Position numbers and translations under genes: made by a program. This document shows, piece after piece, positions 45,724-58,600 of a stretch of DNA of 64,000 bases (positions are counted from its first letter, which is position 1; every line of letters begins with the position of its first letter). The notes under the pieces were generated by a model. It saw only the letters and a program-made list of their open reading frames with translations, had not been told where the DNA came from and did no database searches. Source of the stretch: Excoecaria cochinchinensis (lineage: Eukaryota; Streptophyta; Magnoliopsida; Malpighiales; Euphorbiaceae); assembly GCA_947683425.1 (NCBI GenBank), contig CANTUQ010000073.1, positions 16,454,001-16,518,000 of the forward strand, in the 5' to 3' direction.

Positions 45724-47165
45724 CCCTGGTCCTGGATGATCCCCTGCTGCTGATCCAGCCGATCTAATATGACCCTATCTCGCTCTCTGAGCTGTCCGAG
45801 AAGGGCCCTGTCTCTCTCCTCCTGTCTATGCTCCAAAGATGCGAACAGAGAAGTCAATAGGGTAGTAAAATTTGGCTGCGCTGGGAAAGCTGATGACGAG
45901 GATGGACGGGGAGCCGAATCTGGCGTCGGCTCAGGTGGTGGAGCTGTAGAAGTAGATGCTCCCGGATCCCCCACTCTAGCATATGGGCTAAACCTCTCAC
46001 GCGCTCGGGGAGCTATCCGCTGTACTCTCGATGATGGAGGCATAGGACTCTGCTTTCTCTGTCCTGGAGGAGTAGCCAGCAACTCATCCATAGTCAACTC
46101 GATCCCCACTTAAAAAGGTGTACCCGGCTGCTCCTCGTCCTGCGGCTGTGGAGGCTGACCATCGGGATGCTCTGTCTGTCGGGGAGGCTAGTCCTTCTGA
46201 TGCTGAGGGTGCTCGGGAATCTGATGCTCCTGATGCTTTGGGTGCTCAGGAGGCTGGTCCTGAGCCTGCTCCTCTACTGGCTCTAACGAGGGCAAGCTAA
46301 ATGCACGCCTAGTCTCGTGCACAGTGCGAAGTCTGTATGCCTCGGGGTGGCCCGGTATCGGCAGTATCATGGCCATCGTCATAGCCGCTGGAGCGTCTAC
46401 ATAATTACTCTCATCCAAAGGGCACCCCAAAATATCTGGATGAACACCCAAACTCAAGAGCAATCTGGTAATGACTCGCCTGACATACACTACAGGGGCT
46501 GCCCCCCTGGATACCCTCACCAGGTTGACCAAAATCTCGTGGCTGATATTGAGCCTCTGGCCTGCCATCATGGCCCATAAACTCCAGATCTATGCGGCAT
46601 TGAGGGAACCTGGGTTACCAGCTCATCCTAAATATGAGCTGGACAAAACCCGATGAAGATATCGCAGAGCCTGTGATAAAAGTATTGTACTCTTCGCCGT
46701 ATCATGATCGTACGGCTCTCCTGGTAAGGCTATAACCGCCCAATGCTAACGTCTCACTGATCTCTGGGGTGTCATGACATCCTGCCCGACTGGAAGCCCC
46801 ACGGCCTCAGTAAACCGCTGACGGGTGATGCTGAAATGGTGGCCCTCAATACAAAACTGGATGACACCCTCCTCCGTGTCAGATCTCTGATATCCGCCAT
46901 AGTGTAGCGTAGCGAGGAACTGTCGTACCACCTCTAGGTGAGTCTGGAAAGCAGGTGTCAAAAACTCTATGCAACCCGCGCCCGCCATTAGTATATCCAC
47001 CTCATCCGCCATCCCCAGAGCCTAGAGGAACGGCCTAGAAACGAAGCGGCTAGCTCGGAACTGCACCTGAACCAGTGCTGCATATATCTGTCTAGCCTCG
47101 TCGCTCATCCAACCTGGGGCCTCAGGCTCGGGCTGATCATGTGGAGCGTATTGTCGTGGTGGCAT
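45724..47165 (-). pseudogene. ATHILA ORF1-like gene, element D copy, 3' truncated
   Basis: Shared ATG at 47165. The last ~200 codons (distal coiled coil and acidic tail) are missing at the fold-back junction. Stops or shifts occur in the N-terminal domain (CTAGAGGAACG in place of the CTCGAGG seen elsewhere) and near 46740 and 46190. The coiled-coil-like part begins at about 45860. Confidence 0.65.
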
Positions 47166-48233
47166 CCTGTGAATAAGACAAACAGTTAGTTTAGCATTGT
47201 GGGTATGAACAGACCTTATGATAGAAATTTAGGTGGCATTCTGCCTGGGTGTGTCTAAACCAAAAAGATTTCAAAAATTTGGGCAGCACCCCGACAAGGG
47301 TGTACCCAACCTCCTGCATGAAAAGATAAGAAGAAGGGACAGGCCTCAGGCCCCAAGCAACAATATAATATTTACATTTGCTTAAAAAAACTGGCAGCAC
47401 CCCGGCAAGGGTGTGCCCAAACTCTTGCATTAATGAAGAAGAAATAGAACGGAACGGGCCTCAGACCCCGAACAATGATGCAATATAATCACCTTTACTT
47501 TCTAATTCTCACATTATTTGCTTCAAAATATATGAATTCCTAAGGCCATATTTATACTCTGAACACTAATTATTCCTCGAACAGCATACATTCGTGCACT
47601 CTTTATTTATTAAAATAAACTTCATTCTATTAACTTATTTACAGTGTCAACCAGGATCAACCAGGCCACTAATTCAATTAATTCAAAAGAAAAAGAAATC
47701 CCCTTACTCATAATAATAATAAAACAAAGAAAAATGGAGGTATTTTTACTGACCTGGAAGTCGAGACCCACTGAAGATTTCAAAAAACTGGAAACTGGTG
47801 CGAAAAAATGCAATTTGAAAAGACAAAAACGAAAAAGACTGTTGGAAACAAAGGAAAAGGCGTCGGTGTGAAGAAGAAGGAAAAGAAAACGATTTCCCGT
47901 CGGTACTTGCGTCTTTATATAGATTTTAAGTACCGACGGGCTTCCCGCCCATATAGCTACAGACGGGTATTCCGTCTGTCTATCCAGATTCCCTCATTAA
48001 TTAGCTAATTAATGCGCGTGATATGCACAATGCACGATTCGCCAGGTGGACTAGTACAGACGGGTTCACCGTCTGAATATAGGGACGGGTTAGCCATTTT
48101 TCAGCCAAATCTATAAAATTCAACCATTTTTCTTGAATTTCGTACCTCTTCCTTATTTTAGCTCCAAAATAGGTTCTTTTCTCAAGTTTTTTCCTTTTTT
48201 CCCCTTAGCAACTGTGGCTTTAGCTATCAAGAC
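47166..48233. promoter_or_regulatory. Divergent promoter region with leader intron, element D
   Basis: TATATAAA (minus) at 47921-47914 within the 13-bp hairpin; TATAAAA (plus) at 48112-48118. Palindromes are at about 47899-48100, the last one decayed (TTAGCCATTTTTC). Candidate leader donor at 47754/47753 and acceptor at 47167/47166, 587 nt. Confidence 0.55.
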
Positions 48234-49553
48234 ATGAATTCTCCTTTCCTTTCCAAGATGCACCGTATCTTAGATGACGCTCAAATTTGGGAACACAGTA
48301 CTCTTGGCCCCGTTTCTGGACTGAGGTTTTTGCGGAGAGTCAAGGTAGACTACACCCTTCTTTTGGCTGCAACCCACTTCTAGGATCCTCGTTTTCATGT
48401 CTTCAGGTTCAGCTATCAGGAAATATGCCCCTTGCCCGAAGAATTTGCTGCTATCATTGGAAGTTGGTATCCACCTGGTGCTTTGCCTTGCGTACCTCGC
48501 TGCGGTTTGATCCAAATTCGGGATATTGCCTTGTCCTTAAGTGTAGCTCCTTCTGACGCTTCTCGTCTAGTTCCTCAGGGCTCAGTATTTTCTTTAGAAC
48601 CTCTGATTGAAGCAATGGATGAATTCTCCAACATCCCCTCATACAGCGTAAGTGTCATCTTCCTCTTTTGCTTGATGAAGTATCTAGTCGTGACCTCAAA
48701 GGAGCTGCTCGGAGACCCTCGTCTATTTGGAATTCTGGATGAATTTCATCACGGGCTCACACCTTTCCCCCTCATTCTAGCTGAGACTATCTTGGGTTTG
48801 GACTCTGTTCATGTCGAGTCTACCACTTCATTCTCTAGGAGCCCCTTATTACTCCAGGTACGTCATTGCTTTAAAAGGTAGTGCGTCCCTTGTGGATTTT
48901 CACACTAGCTTTTCTTAGCGGGAAGTGCGTCCTTTCGGATTTTCACACAACCCTATGCCTAATTTTTGCCTGAAGTAAATCCAACTTACTCCAGCGGCTT
49001 ATCTTTGCCTTTTATTTTATTCTCTTTGGCTTTTATTTTCTTTGCCTTTCTTTGTTTCCCCTATCAGATTTGGTTGCAGAAGAAATTAAAGCTTTTGTCA
49101 GAGCCTCCTCCTAGAGTCATCAATCGTTACTCTGCGAAGTGTTTCCTCCCTCTACGTCGTCTGTATTTACCTGGGACTCCTGAAAAGTTCATTACCAGAT
49201 TCAGTGAGATATCTGACAATGATATTAGCTTTACGCATGCTTGGCTTCCCTTGTCCGGTGCAGTTATTGATGGGTCTTCAGGATGTGTTCCCTTATGCGG
49301 GCTTCGTGAGGCGACTTTCTACATCACAGCTCGTTGTTCCCATCAACTCGGAGTAACTCAGGATGTGGTGAGACTCCCTCTATCCTTTCGAGGTAGAGTC
49401 CTTTCTGCGGCCTTTGCCTCCCGCTATCATGAGCTTTGGAGCCGACTTCCATTGAAAATCGTCATACCTTTGTTCGGGAGCCATTCTACCATCTCTACCA
49501 GGGCTTACAAGAGATGGATACTTAGCCCGGCAGCTGATAACCGAACCCGATGA
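48234..49553 (+). pseudogene. Antisense DUF7745-like gene, element D copy
   Basis: Exon 1 48234-48857 with TAG at 48381-48383 (codon 50; Trp of the FWDP motif in other copies). Intron 48858-49067, again 210 nt with GTACGT donor and TATCAG acceptor. Exon 2 is open from 49068 to a TGA at 49551-49553, about 12 codons earlier than the A1 end. Same family motifs as the other copies. Confidence 0.7.
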
Positions 49554-49977
49554 CTGAGGCATTTAGCCAGCGAGGGTAGTAGTAGGGCATAGTTTAGCTT
49601 TACATGCATTTTGAGCAGTATGTTTCTTTTTAAAGCAGAATTGGACAATAATGTAAATGAATCAATCAAACTTATTTCATTTCACAAATTTGTGTACATT
49701 TCAGTACGACTTCAGCATACATGATCGCTTTTTGACATTAATTCACTTATGCAAGACTACATTCATTCATGGAACTAAATCTTGACAGCATCAAACTCCT
49801 TTCTCCAATCAGCCCTCTCGGGTTTTCATGATTGGATATTTTCTCTCGAGCCTCTAATTTTTGCCCAGGATGCCTTTTTTCGGTTTTCACCCTGACGAGG
49901 CGCCCGATTTTAGCAGAGCCGCCTTTTTTCGATTTTCGACCCGCGGGGCTTTTATTCTCTTCTTTTGATTTTGGTCT
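49554..49977. other. Spacer between antisense gene and pol end, D
   Basis: Copy of 7004-7388; no supported gene. Confidence 0.55.
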
Positions 49978-52900
49978 TTAGCCATGGAACCTTTTGAGTC
50001 TGTCGACATTGACCGGTTCCTTGAATTCATTGCCATCGCTATCCGACAAAATTGCAGCTCCTTTGAGTAACAGCTTCTTGAGGATATATGGCCCTTCCCA
50101 AGTTGGTCTAAATTTTCCTCTAATATCCGGTACGCCTGGTCTCATCTGTTTGAACACCAAATCCCCCTCCTTCAGCGGATGCTTTTTCACCTTTTTTCCA
50201 AATGATCTGGCCAGCCTTTTCTGATAGACCTGATTATGATAGTAAGCTTTCATCCGGCTTTCATCTAATAAGTTCAAATGCTGTAACCTCTCTTGCATCC
50301 ATTCGGCTTCCGGAATCTGAGCTTCCATGACTACTCTCAGTGATTTAAGCTCTACCTCAACCGGCAGCACTGCCTCTGTTCTGTAAACCAAAGAATACGG
50401 AGTAACGCCTGTAGATGTCCTTACCGTCGTTCTGTAACCCCACAATGCAAAGGGAAGCTTCTCTGCCCAGTCTCTGTAGGTTTGGACCATCTTGGCTAGG
50501 ATTCTCTTCACATTCTTATTGGCGGCCTCTACTGCCCCGTTAGCTTGTGGTCGATTGGGGGAGGATTTGAGGTGCTCGATCCCGTTCTTCTCAAGAAGTT
50601 TTCTAGTTTCCCCCATGAATTGCACCCCGTTATCAAACACTATGTGATATGGGAGGCCATATCTGCATATCAGACTTCTTTTAATGAACCTGGCCATATC
50701 TCTTGCGACGATCTTCTTAAAGGACTCCGCCTCTACCCATTTTGTAAAATAGTCAATTGCGACTATTATATATCTGTGTCCATTGGATGCCGTAGGGCGG
50801 ATTTCTCCAATAATGTCTATTCCCCAAGCAGCGAATGGCCAAGGTGACGTTAGGCTGTGTAGCTCTGACATTGGCAAATGCCTTAAGTCTGCGTATTGCT
50901 GGCACAGTTGGCACTGCTTCACATATTTTGAGCAATCGTTATCCATCGTAAGCCAGTAGAAGCCTTGCCTAATGATCTTTTTGGCTAATGTCAGCCCATT
51001 CATATGGGCTCCGCATATTCCGACGTGTGTTTCTTCCATTACCCTCCTGGCTTCTTTTTCGTCCAAACACCTCAATTGGATACCATCCGCTTGCCGTTTG
51101 TACATTATCCCATTTATACAAATGAACTGGGTAGACAGCTTGCGAATCATCCTTTGATCCTTTTCGGTAGCCTCCTCTGCAAATGTCGTATACTCTAGGT
51201 AATTCTTAATGTCATGATACCATGGCTTTCCATCCGCCACTTCTACTTCCATAACTGATCTCAATTCGAAGCTAGGTTTCTCAGAACTATAGATTAAAAC
51301 TGGCTTCATGTGCACCCCTTCAGGGTTGTCCCACATTGATACTAGCGTGGCGAGCGCATCGGCTAACTAATTTTCATCCCTGGGAATGAAATGGAATGTG
51401 CATACTTCGAATTGACTGCTCAGGTCTCTCAAATGCAGGATATACGGCATTAGCCTCTCTTCTTTCATGGCCCATTCACCTCGGATTTGATTGACCACCA
51501 AAGAAGAATCACCAAACACTTCCACATTCTTTGCTCCTAAAGCTATTAACGCCTCCAATCCAAAAACACATGCTTTGTATTCAGCTTCGTTATTGGTAGC
51601 CTTGAATCTCAACTTTTTCGCCAAGGGAAGTTTTTCATCATCCGGGGTTATCAGAACGACTCCTACTCCTGCCCCTTTGTTATTTACAGCTCCGTCAAAG
51701 TGTAACTTTCAACCTTGAATCCCGATAGCTGCTACATCCTCATCTGGAAAGTTAAACTCGTATGAGTCTCCTTGGATCGGGTGTTCTGCTAGAAATTTCG
51801 CCACTGCACGCCTTTTAATGGTCTTCCGGGTGAAATACTCCACATCAAATTCTTGAAGTAACAGCAACCACCTACCCATTTTCCTAAGCAAAGATGGGGC
51901 CTCTTGCAAATATCTCAGGGGATTCTGCCTCGCGACTGCCTGCACTTTGTAAGCATGAAAGTAATGTTGCAATTTCTTAGAAGCCCAGATTACTGCAAGG
52001 CAAATCTTTTCTACCTCTGTGTATTTGACTTCGTAGGCTAAGAATTTCTTGCTGAGGTAGTAAACAGCAAATTCCACTCCAAAATCATCCTCTTGGGCCA
52101 TCATAGCACCTACAGAACTGTCCTCTATAGCCAGGTATAGGATCAGCGGCTTGCCTGGCCGTGGTGGTCTCAGTACCGGTGGATTCAACAAATATTCTCT
52201 GACAGCATCAAAAGCCTTTTGACAACTCTCATTCCATACTACTGGCTGATCTTTTCTGAGTAGTTTAAAGATTGGCTCACAGATCGAAGTAAGCTTAGCG
52301 ATAAACCTACTGATGTATTGCAGCCTGCCCAGAAAGCTTCTTACATCCTTCTCCTTCTACGGTATCGGCATTTCTCTGATGGCCTTAACCTTATCCGGGT
52401 CTATCTCAATCCCCCTTTTACTAACTATGTGTCCTAAGAGCTTCCCTGAGGTAACGCCAAAGATGCACTTTTTAGGATTCAACCGCAAGTTGTACTTATC
52501 TATCCTTCGAAAGAACTTTTTCAGGGCTTCAAAATGGCCTTCTCTAGTGGCTGACTTGATCATCATATCGTCCACGTATACCTCTACTTCTTTATGAATC
52601 AATTCATCCAATATCTTCATTGCCATCCTCTGATAAGTGGCCCCTGCATTTTTCAGGCCAAAAGGCATCACGTGATAAGCGTAAGTCCCCCACTCTGTGA
52701 TGAAGGCCGTCTTGATCCGATCAATTATTTCATTGAGAATTTGATTGTAGCCCGCGTAACCATCTCCGAAGCTATACATCTCACAAGCAGCGGCGTAGTC
52801 TATTAGTACGTCTATATGAGGCAATGGAAAATCATCTTTTGGACAGGCCTTATTCAGATCCCGATAATCCACACATACTCTTACTTTGCCATTCTTCTTG

Positions 52901-53657
52901 GCTAGAGGGACAAAATTGGCCAACCATGTTGGGTATTGCACCTCGACTAGAAACTTGGCTTTGATTTGCTGGTGAATCTCTTCTTTCACTTTCTCCGCCC
53001 ATTCTGGCCTAAGCCTTCTCAACTTCTGCATAACATGTTTATGGTCTGGATAGGTGGGGATAGCATGCTCTGCGACTTTCCGATCGATTCCTGGCATATC
53101 TTCGTAGGTCCAGGCAAAGACTTTTTCATATTTTTTTAAGATTCTCTCAAATTTTTCTCGCTCTTCAGGAGTTATATTTGATGCTATCAAAATTTCTTTT
53201 GGATTGTCTAGGGTTCCAAGATTGAATGGAGTAGCATCAGTTGAATCAATATCAAATATGGATGGATAATGATCATGATCATGCATAGTGAAATAATCAG
53301 AAACATCACACAAGTAAGCAAAACCATTCAATTTATTAATAAGATTGAAATTGTCATTGACATCATTGAAAAGTTCTGGAGCAAAAAGAAAATCTAAACT
53401 ATCCTCCTCTTCCTCCTCTACTAGTGTATCTGCCGCAGTCGACGTTTCCGCATCACATCGGCCCTTTGGAGTCTTTTCATCCATCTTCCGGACAGCTTCC
53501 TCTATCTTGGCCTTTCCTTTCAGCTGGGTGGTTATCATCTTTTCAGTAATTATTTCTTCCGGCATCTCGCGGTCCCAAATTGTCCTACTGCTCATGATTT
53601 CTTCATCCTAAAAACCCTCTGCTGGCTTGATTAATCCAATGCCCCAGTCATAGACAT
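49978..53657 (-). pseudogene. pol: pol polyprotein, element D copy, 5' interrupted
   Basis: RT part 53595-52357 is open for 412 codons, with SFGDGYAGYNQI and YVDD near 52575; RNaseH, archaeal-type RNaseH and integrase follow to LKRFHG at 49978. The integrase-containing frame 51336-49978 is open for 452 codons with HHCC, WGIDIIGEI and a changed FDNGVQF (SDNGVQF elsewhere; the catalytic Asp is kept). Stops lie near 53610, 52357, 51709 and 51367. Confidence 0.82.
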
Positions 53658-53978
53658 TGACGGGTCCTCGGCAAGTGTACCGAATCGACAAGTAATAAAG
53701 TGGGGTATAGTTAGGACCCCGAGTTATCGTACCCAAGGGAAAAAGGATTGTCCAGTTAAATATCTATAGATGAGTGAATTTGAGATGTCCCCAATTTGTT
53801 TGGTGGAGAAAACTAAGCTAAGCAAGAAAATAAATTAACACTTAAATATAAAATTGGTCATCAAGAAATTACTCAAGGATGAAATTAAATGCTTAGGAAA
53901 TTCTATCCTCATAAATGTAACTGAAAATTGGTGAAACAATATAACATGAAATTCTGGACAACCCAACTGAACCCAAGC

Positions 53979-54196
53979 CTACCATATCCATGGATTAAGC
54001 TATTCTAATTAATAAACCTACCATATCCCTGGATTAAGTCTATTAATTAGCTTAAGTGCGGGTTACCAAATCCTAGATCTAAGACAACCTACCATCCCGG
54101 ATTAAGCTATCTTAAACCTATTTATTCCTCACTATTCTTAATCTAATAACATCAACACCCACAAGCCAACCTACCATATCCCTGGATTAAACTGGA
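53979..54196. repeat. Dispersed CCTACCATATCCCTGG-ATTAA motif in the E LTR
   Basis: Four to five copies (about 53979, 54017, 54088 shortened, 54171) with irregular 35-85 bp spacing. No known function. Confidence 0.8.
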
Positions 54197-54766
54197 AAGA
54201 TAAATGTCAATATTAAAAGAACAGAGCATTTGCACAAACAATAATTTTCGGATTTAGCTCCAATCATCATTATAATTGCAAAACAATATATAACAAGAGG
54301 AATAAAAGAAAACATGAAAATATTTATTAAATCCAAATATCCAAAATACAAATACGATTCAAGAACTCCCAAGCATGATTAACTACTCTAACATCAAGAA
54401 TATGAGCATAAAAGATGGAAAATTAGAGTTTAGGATACACCCTTGATGAGAGAGAAAATAGATCTTGAAGTTCTTGTTCTTCAACCTTGGAATCCACTTG
54501 AATCCCCAAAATCTAGATTCAAACTAAATTAATCTAAATTATTTAAGAAGGAAATTGCAAATCAAAATTAAATCTAAGCTAAACATAATTTAAAAGGAAA
54601 ATTAAAACATGAAAATAAAATAAATTGTTGCTGGAAATTAAAGAAAAATAAACCTAAGTCTACTGCCTAAAGGAAAGAATAAGAAAAAAATACAAAACTA
54701 AAAACTAACTAAAAAACTATCTCCTTGTTTTAGAAGATGAAGCGGCGTTTTATTTTCACTCTGGAG

Positions 54767-55105
54767 AAAAGCACAGCTGTGCTTTTACAAAGCACAGCTG
54801 TGCTTTTACAAAGCACAGCTGTGCTGTGCTAGGGTTGCGCGACTGCTGGCGGAAAAAGGCGAAGCACAGCTGTGCTTCTCGCTGAAGCACAGCTGTGCTC
54901 CTGGGCGATAAATGCGCGTTGAAGCTCCGTGTGCGCGCGCCTCCTGCTGCGTGACACAGCTGTGCCTTGCGAGATTGCACGGCTGTGTCACTTAATTTCA
55001 CGCTGTGCGCGCTCTTCCTCTTCGTGGCACGGCTGTGCCTTTTGCCTGTGCACCTGCCACCCTCGAAAGCACAGCTGTGCTTATGAGAAGCACGGCTGTG
55101 CTTTA
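54767..55105. repeat. AAGCACAGCTGTGCTT palindrome array, E LTR
   Basis: About nine near-palindromes: three perfect copies in a row at 54769-54825, then single ones near 54863, 54884, 54955, 54975, 55027, 55067 and 55088 (some with GGC centres). The core motif is identical to that in the element B LTR although the two LTRs are otherwise unrelated. Confidence 0.88.
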
Positions 55106-55337
55106 GGCAAAATCAGCCTTTTTTGCTTTATTTCTTCTAAAATCACCCAACAACCTCCAATTTAGCTCCGATTAATAATATAACACCTGAAAACATCCTA
55201 AAACTTATTAAATTTATAAAAACATTATAAATTAATAAAAATACAAAAACTCATTAATTATTATTAAAATTAAATAAATAAAACATATAATTAGGCCAAT
55301 AATTAATCTAAAATATTAATATAATTGCAACTTATCA

Positions 55338-55679
55338 ACTACCCCAAACTCAAACCTTTACTCGTCCTCGAGTAAACTGAATGAACCACATTCTCAATCA
55401 TCTCAATCTCAACAAAAGAAAATAAGGATTCATTCTCAATTAAGGGACAAGAAAATAGGTTTGCAAATACCAATGCTCACTAAATAACAAATAAACACAA
55501 GAACATACTAAACAATTTCTGTGTGTGTGTGCAAAAGGCCAAAACAGAATTTTTATCATTTAAAAACAAAACTTCTAAGTACAATGTTGGGAAAATGAAT
55601 CAACTCGAATGCATGAATGCACTCATGGCTTTTCACTCAAAGCTCAAGAAACACCATATGCCTTTTCTTACGTACCAAA
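55338..55679 (-). other. Element E internal 3' end, interrupted by F
   Basis: Begins with the polypurine tract complement ACTACCCCAAACTC and the CTCGTCCTCGAG block that precedes it. No supported reading frame. The remainder of E must lie beyond the right side of F, outside the window. Confidence 0.65.
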
Positions 55680-58600
55680 TGTCACACCCCAAAATAGCCC
55701 TAGTCGGATTGTGCATGCTAAGTCGGGATCGAAAAGGGTATTTCAGTAATTTGTGTATGAGAATTTGGATAATAAGGATTTAATGGTAATTAATTAATTA
55801 AGTGTGTTAAGAAGAGAAGTGCTAGTGTGTGCTAGTGGTGTATGGAAGTAGGATATAAGTGGGTTATTGGAAATAATTGTGTATGACTCAAGTATGGTGC
55901 TTTGATTTGGAAAGTTTGAGTGGATATTTTGGTCCAATTAGATGTTGCCAAGTGGACTGTTAGGTGGGCATTGAAAGAAGAAAAAGAAAGGAAAGTGGAA
56001 GAGGGAGAGGGAACACAGATTTCATTCCCGTCCCCCCTCTCTCACGCTCCTCCTTCTTCTTCTCTTCTCCCTTCTTTGCTTCTCCTTTCTTTCACGTTTG
56101 GCTTGGATTGTGCTTTGCTTGAAGAGGTATGTTGGTTTAAGATTTTGTATGTGCTTCTGTTCTTCTTCTTCTTCTTCTTCATCTTCTCCTGGTTTTGGTT
56201 GAGTTAGGGTTTGGACTAAAGATATTATGGGTTTTGTTTGTGCAAGCTTTGCATGATAAGAAGAAGGTTAAAGGCAAGGAAAGGAGAGAGGTTTGATCTG
56301 GAAGCTAGAAGCCTGATTTTTGGGATCGTGATTTTTGAGGTTTGGGAGTTTTGCTTACTGCATGTGAAGTTTTGTGTGTTTCTGCCCTATTTTTCTCACT
56401 AGGTTTATAAATGGGTTTGCATGGTCTAATTTCTGAAATTGATGTGTTTATGTATATGTATATGCATGATATATGTGAGTGGATGTGCTGGCAATGCATG
56501 ATATGAATTGAATTTGAAGTTGCTGAGTTTAGGTTTTGAACTTACTGTAATTTTAGGGTTTATGTTCTTAAATGGATTAAATGTGTGTATGCATGGTTTT
56601 GATTGTTTTAATTGATGGATTAAGTTTGTGTTATGTTAATTTGATGTTTGGAAGATCGATCGGGAGGTAAAATGAGTTTGTTTGTGTTTTGAATCAAAGT
56701 GAAAATGAATTTATCGAGTTCTTGGAGTTCTGGGTATCTGGGAATGGAAAAATCGCGTCTCTGTTCTGTGTGAAGCGAGTCACGTCGCGTGACTTAGAGT
56801 CACGGCGTGATTCGTGTGAAGGGCAGCGTGACTCCCAGTTGCGAAGCGTGACTCTTCTCTCTGTGAGAGGAAAGTCACGTCTCGTGACTTAGGGTCACGA
56901 CGTGACCCTTGTGATTGGCATAGCGCGAAGCGTGACTCCTGTCGCGAAGCGTGACTCCTCTCTCTGTGAGAGGGAAGTCACGTCTCGTGACTTAGAGTCA
57001 CGGCGTGACTCTGGTTAGGGCAAGGCGTGATTCCTCTCTCTGTGAGAGGGAAGTCACGTCACGTGACCTAGAGTCACGGCGTGACTCTTGTGAGGCCAGG
57101 CATGACAAAGAGTCACGTCCCGTGATTCTCTAGGAGAGTCACGAGACGTGACACTAGGTCACGCCGTGACCCTCTTGTGAGGTCAGTCACAAGTCGTGAC
57201 ACGGCTCGTGACCGACCCCTCTTCAGCTCCTTTTTCCGATTTTTGCCCAGTGTTAACCAAAATGAATTTCCTATTTCTTCTGTATGGGGTCTTCACTGAT
57301 GTATAAATTATGTCATACAGTTATATGCTCCTGTATAGCTTTTCTGTTCTGATTTGTTCCCCTGTGACTAATTTATTACAAAATGACTTTCAAAGGCTTT
57401 TATGGCTTTTTCCTCTATTGTGTGCTATCTTATTTTGCTCATCTGATTGGTTAGCCTATTTCAGTTATGATTAGCAGTATGTTATGCATGTCCTTGATTG
57501 AATTCCTCTCTAAGAATAATCTGCCATGATCAGAAATACATAATATCGTTACATGATTTAGACTATGTGTTATTGATCATGGGCATAATATGACTCCACA
57601 TGTGTTCCTGACATGCTTTGATTTGATGAGTATTGTTAGATGTAGTTAATGGAATTATTGCATGCTCCAGTGTATGACTTGAATGAGGTATGAGTGATAA
57701 TATGCTATGCTATATTTATTTGAATAATATGGATAATGTCGGAATGCATGATTATGCTTTAGACTGGGAACTCAATGGGTTATAATTAAATGTAAATTGG
57801 ACTACGCATGATTTATGCTTAGTATCTGTACCTAATGTATTATTAAGATTTTGTATTGATACTCATTGGCATGGTAGTGCTTCTTTACCTGATTCTTGGC
57901 ATGCTTTAGAACATTGTTTAATGTTAAAGTGTATGGACTGTAATACGTTTCGCAATGTGAATTGCATGATATATGACCGACTTTATGAGCATATGTATAT
58001 GTCTACGGTATTCTGATTTATGTATGATGTTTATATATTTATGCATTATGCGATCCGAAATGTGAATTGGTTTATGCACGACCTGCGAGAGTCAGTCTAG
58101 TGGATAGTTAGGCATGCCTAATAGAGTCTTTGCTGCAGCTTCTGTATTTCCGTTTGGACCCCGATCAGGTCCCCGTTTTGTTCCTCGCGAACTTCTGTAT
58201 TGTGTTTGGATCTTGTTTAAGGTCCTTCTGGAAATGTTTATGACTGAAAAGTTAAAATGGTTTTCCGTTTTCGATTGGTACTCGTAAAGTACTTTCTGTT
58301 CACTCGTTATCCACTGTCATGAGTCAGCAGGTGTTCTTTGAATGTTTATCTGAACTGTTCTGATTTGATTTGGCTATAAATGGATTAATCTGAATGAGTA
58401 TATTAAGGTAATGTATATCGGATTTTTCTGACTGAATACGATTATGAAATACTGATTGTATGGCTTTATTATATAAGTACGCTTATATGGATTATGTTTT
58501 AGCCTTCGAATGTGATATCCGTACTTGTCATGTGATTGGTTATAAGTTTCTGATTGCTTTGAAATGATTCGATTGATGTGTTTAAGTTTATGACTTAAGC

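Larger units (their letters stand above)
45721..53657 (-). mobile_element. Element D: minus-strand family A copy, truncated at both ends
   Basis: Starts inside the ATHILA-like gene (equivalent to A1 position 3120), continues through promoter region, antisense gene and pol, and is interrupted at 53657 by the LTR of element E at the sequence equivalent to A1 about 11060. It lacks LTRs, gag and protease within the window. Confidence 0.82.
53658..55337 (-). repeat. 3' LTR of element E
   Basis: 1680 bp. On the minus strand it starts TGATAAGTTGCAATTATA at 55337 and ends GAGGACCCGTCA at 53658; TG...CA ends. A purine-rich TTTGAGTTTGGGGTAGT lies just outside the start, as expected for a 3' LTR. It interrupts element D after TAGACAT, and the other end of the target site would lie outside the window. 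Inside are a palindrome array, a TATA-like AAAATAAAA (54756-54748) and a five-fold CCTGGATTAA motif. LTR ends and body are unlike A, B or F; I cannot place the lineage. Confidence 0.8.

Noticed and set aside
53658..55337. Reading the E segment as a solo LTR
   Set aside because: A polypurine tract and internal sequence follow directly on the right, so it is the 3' LTR of a longer element interrupted by F.
56778..57213. CRISPR-like array impression from regularly recurring palindromes
   Set aside because: Units are short, irregularly spaced and without unique spacers, in a plant LTR; no cas genes. They are LTR palindromes.
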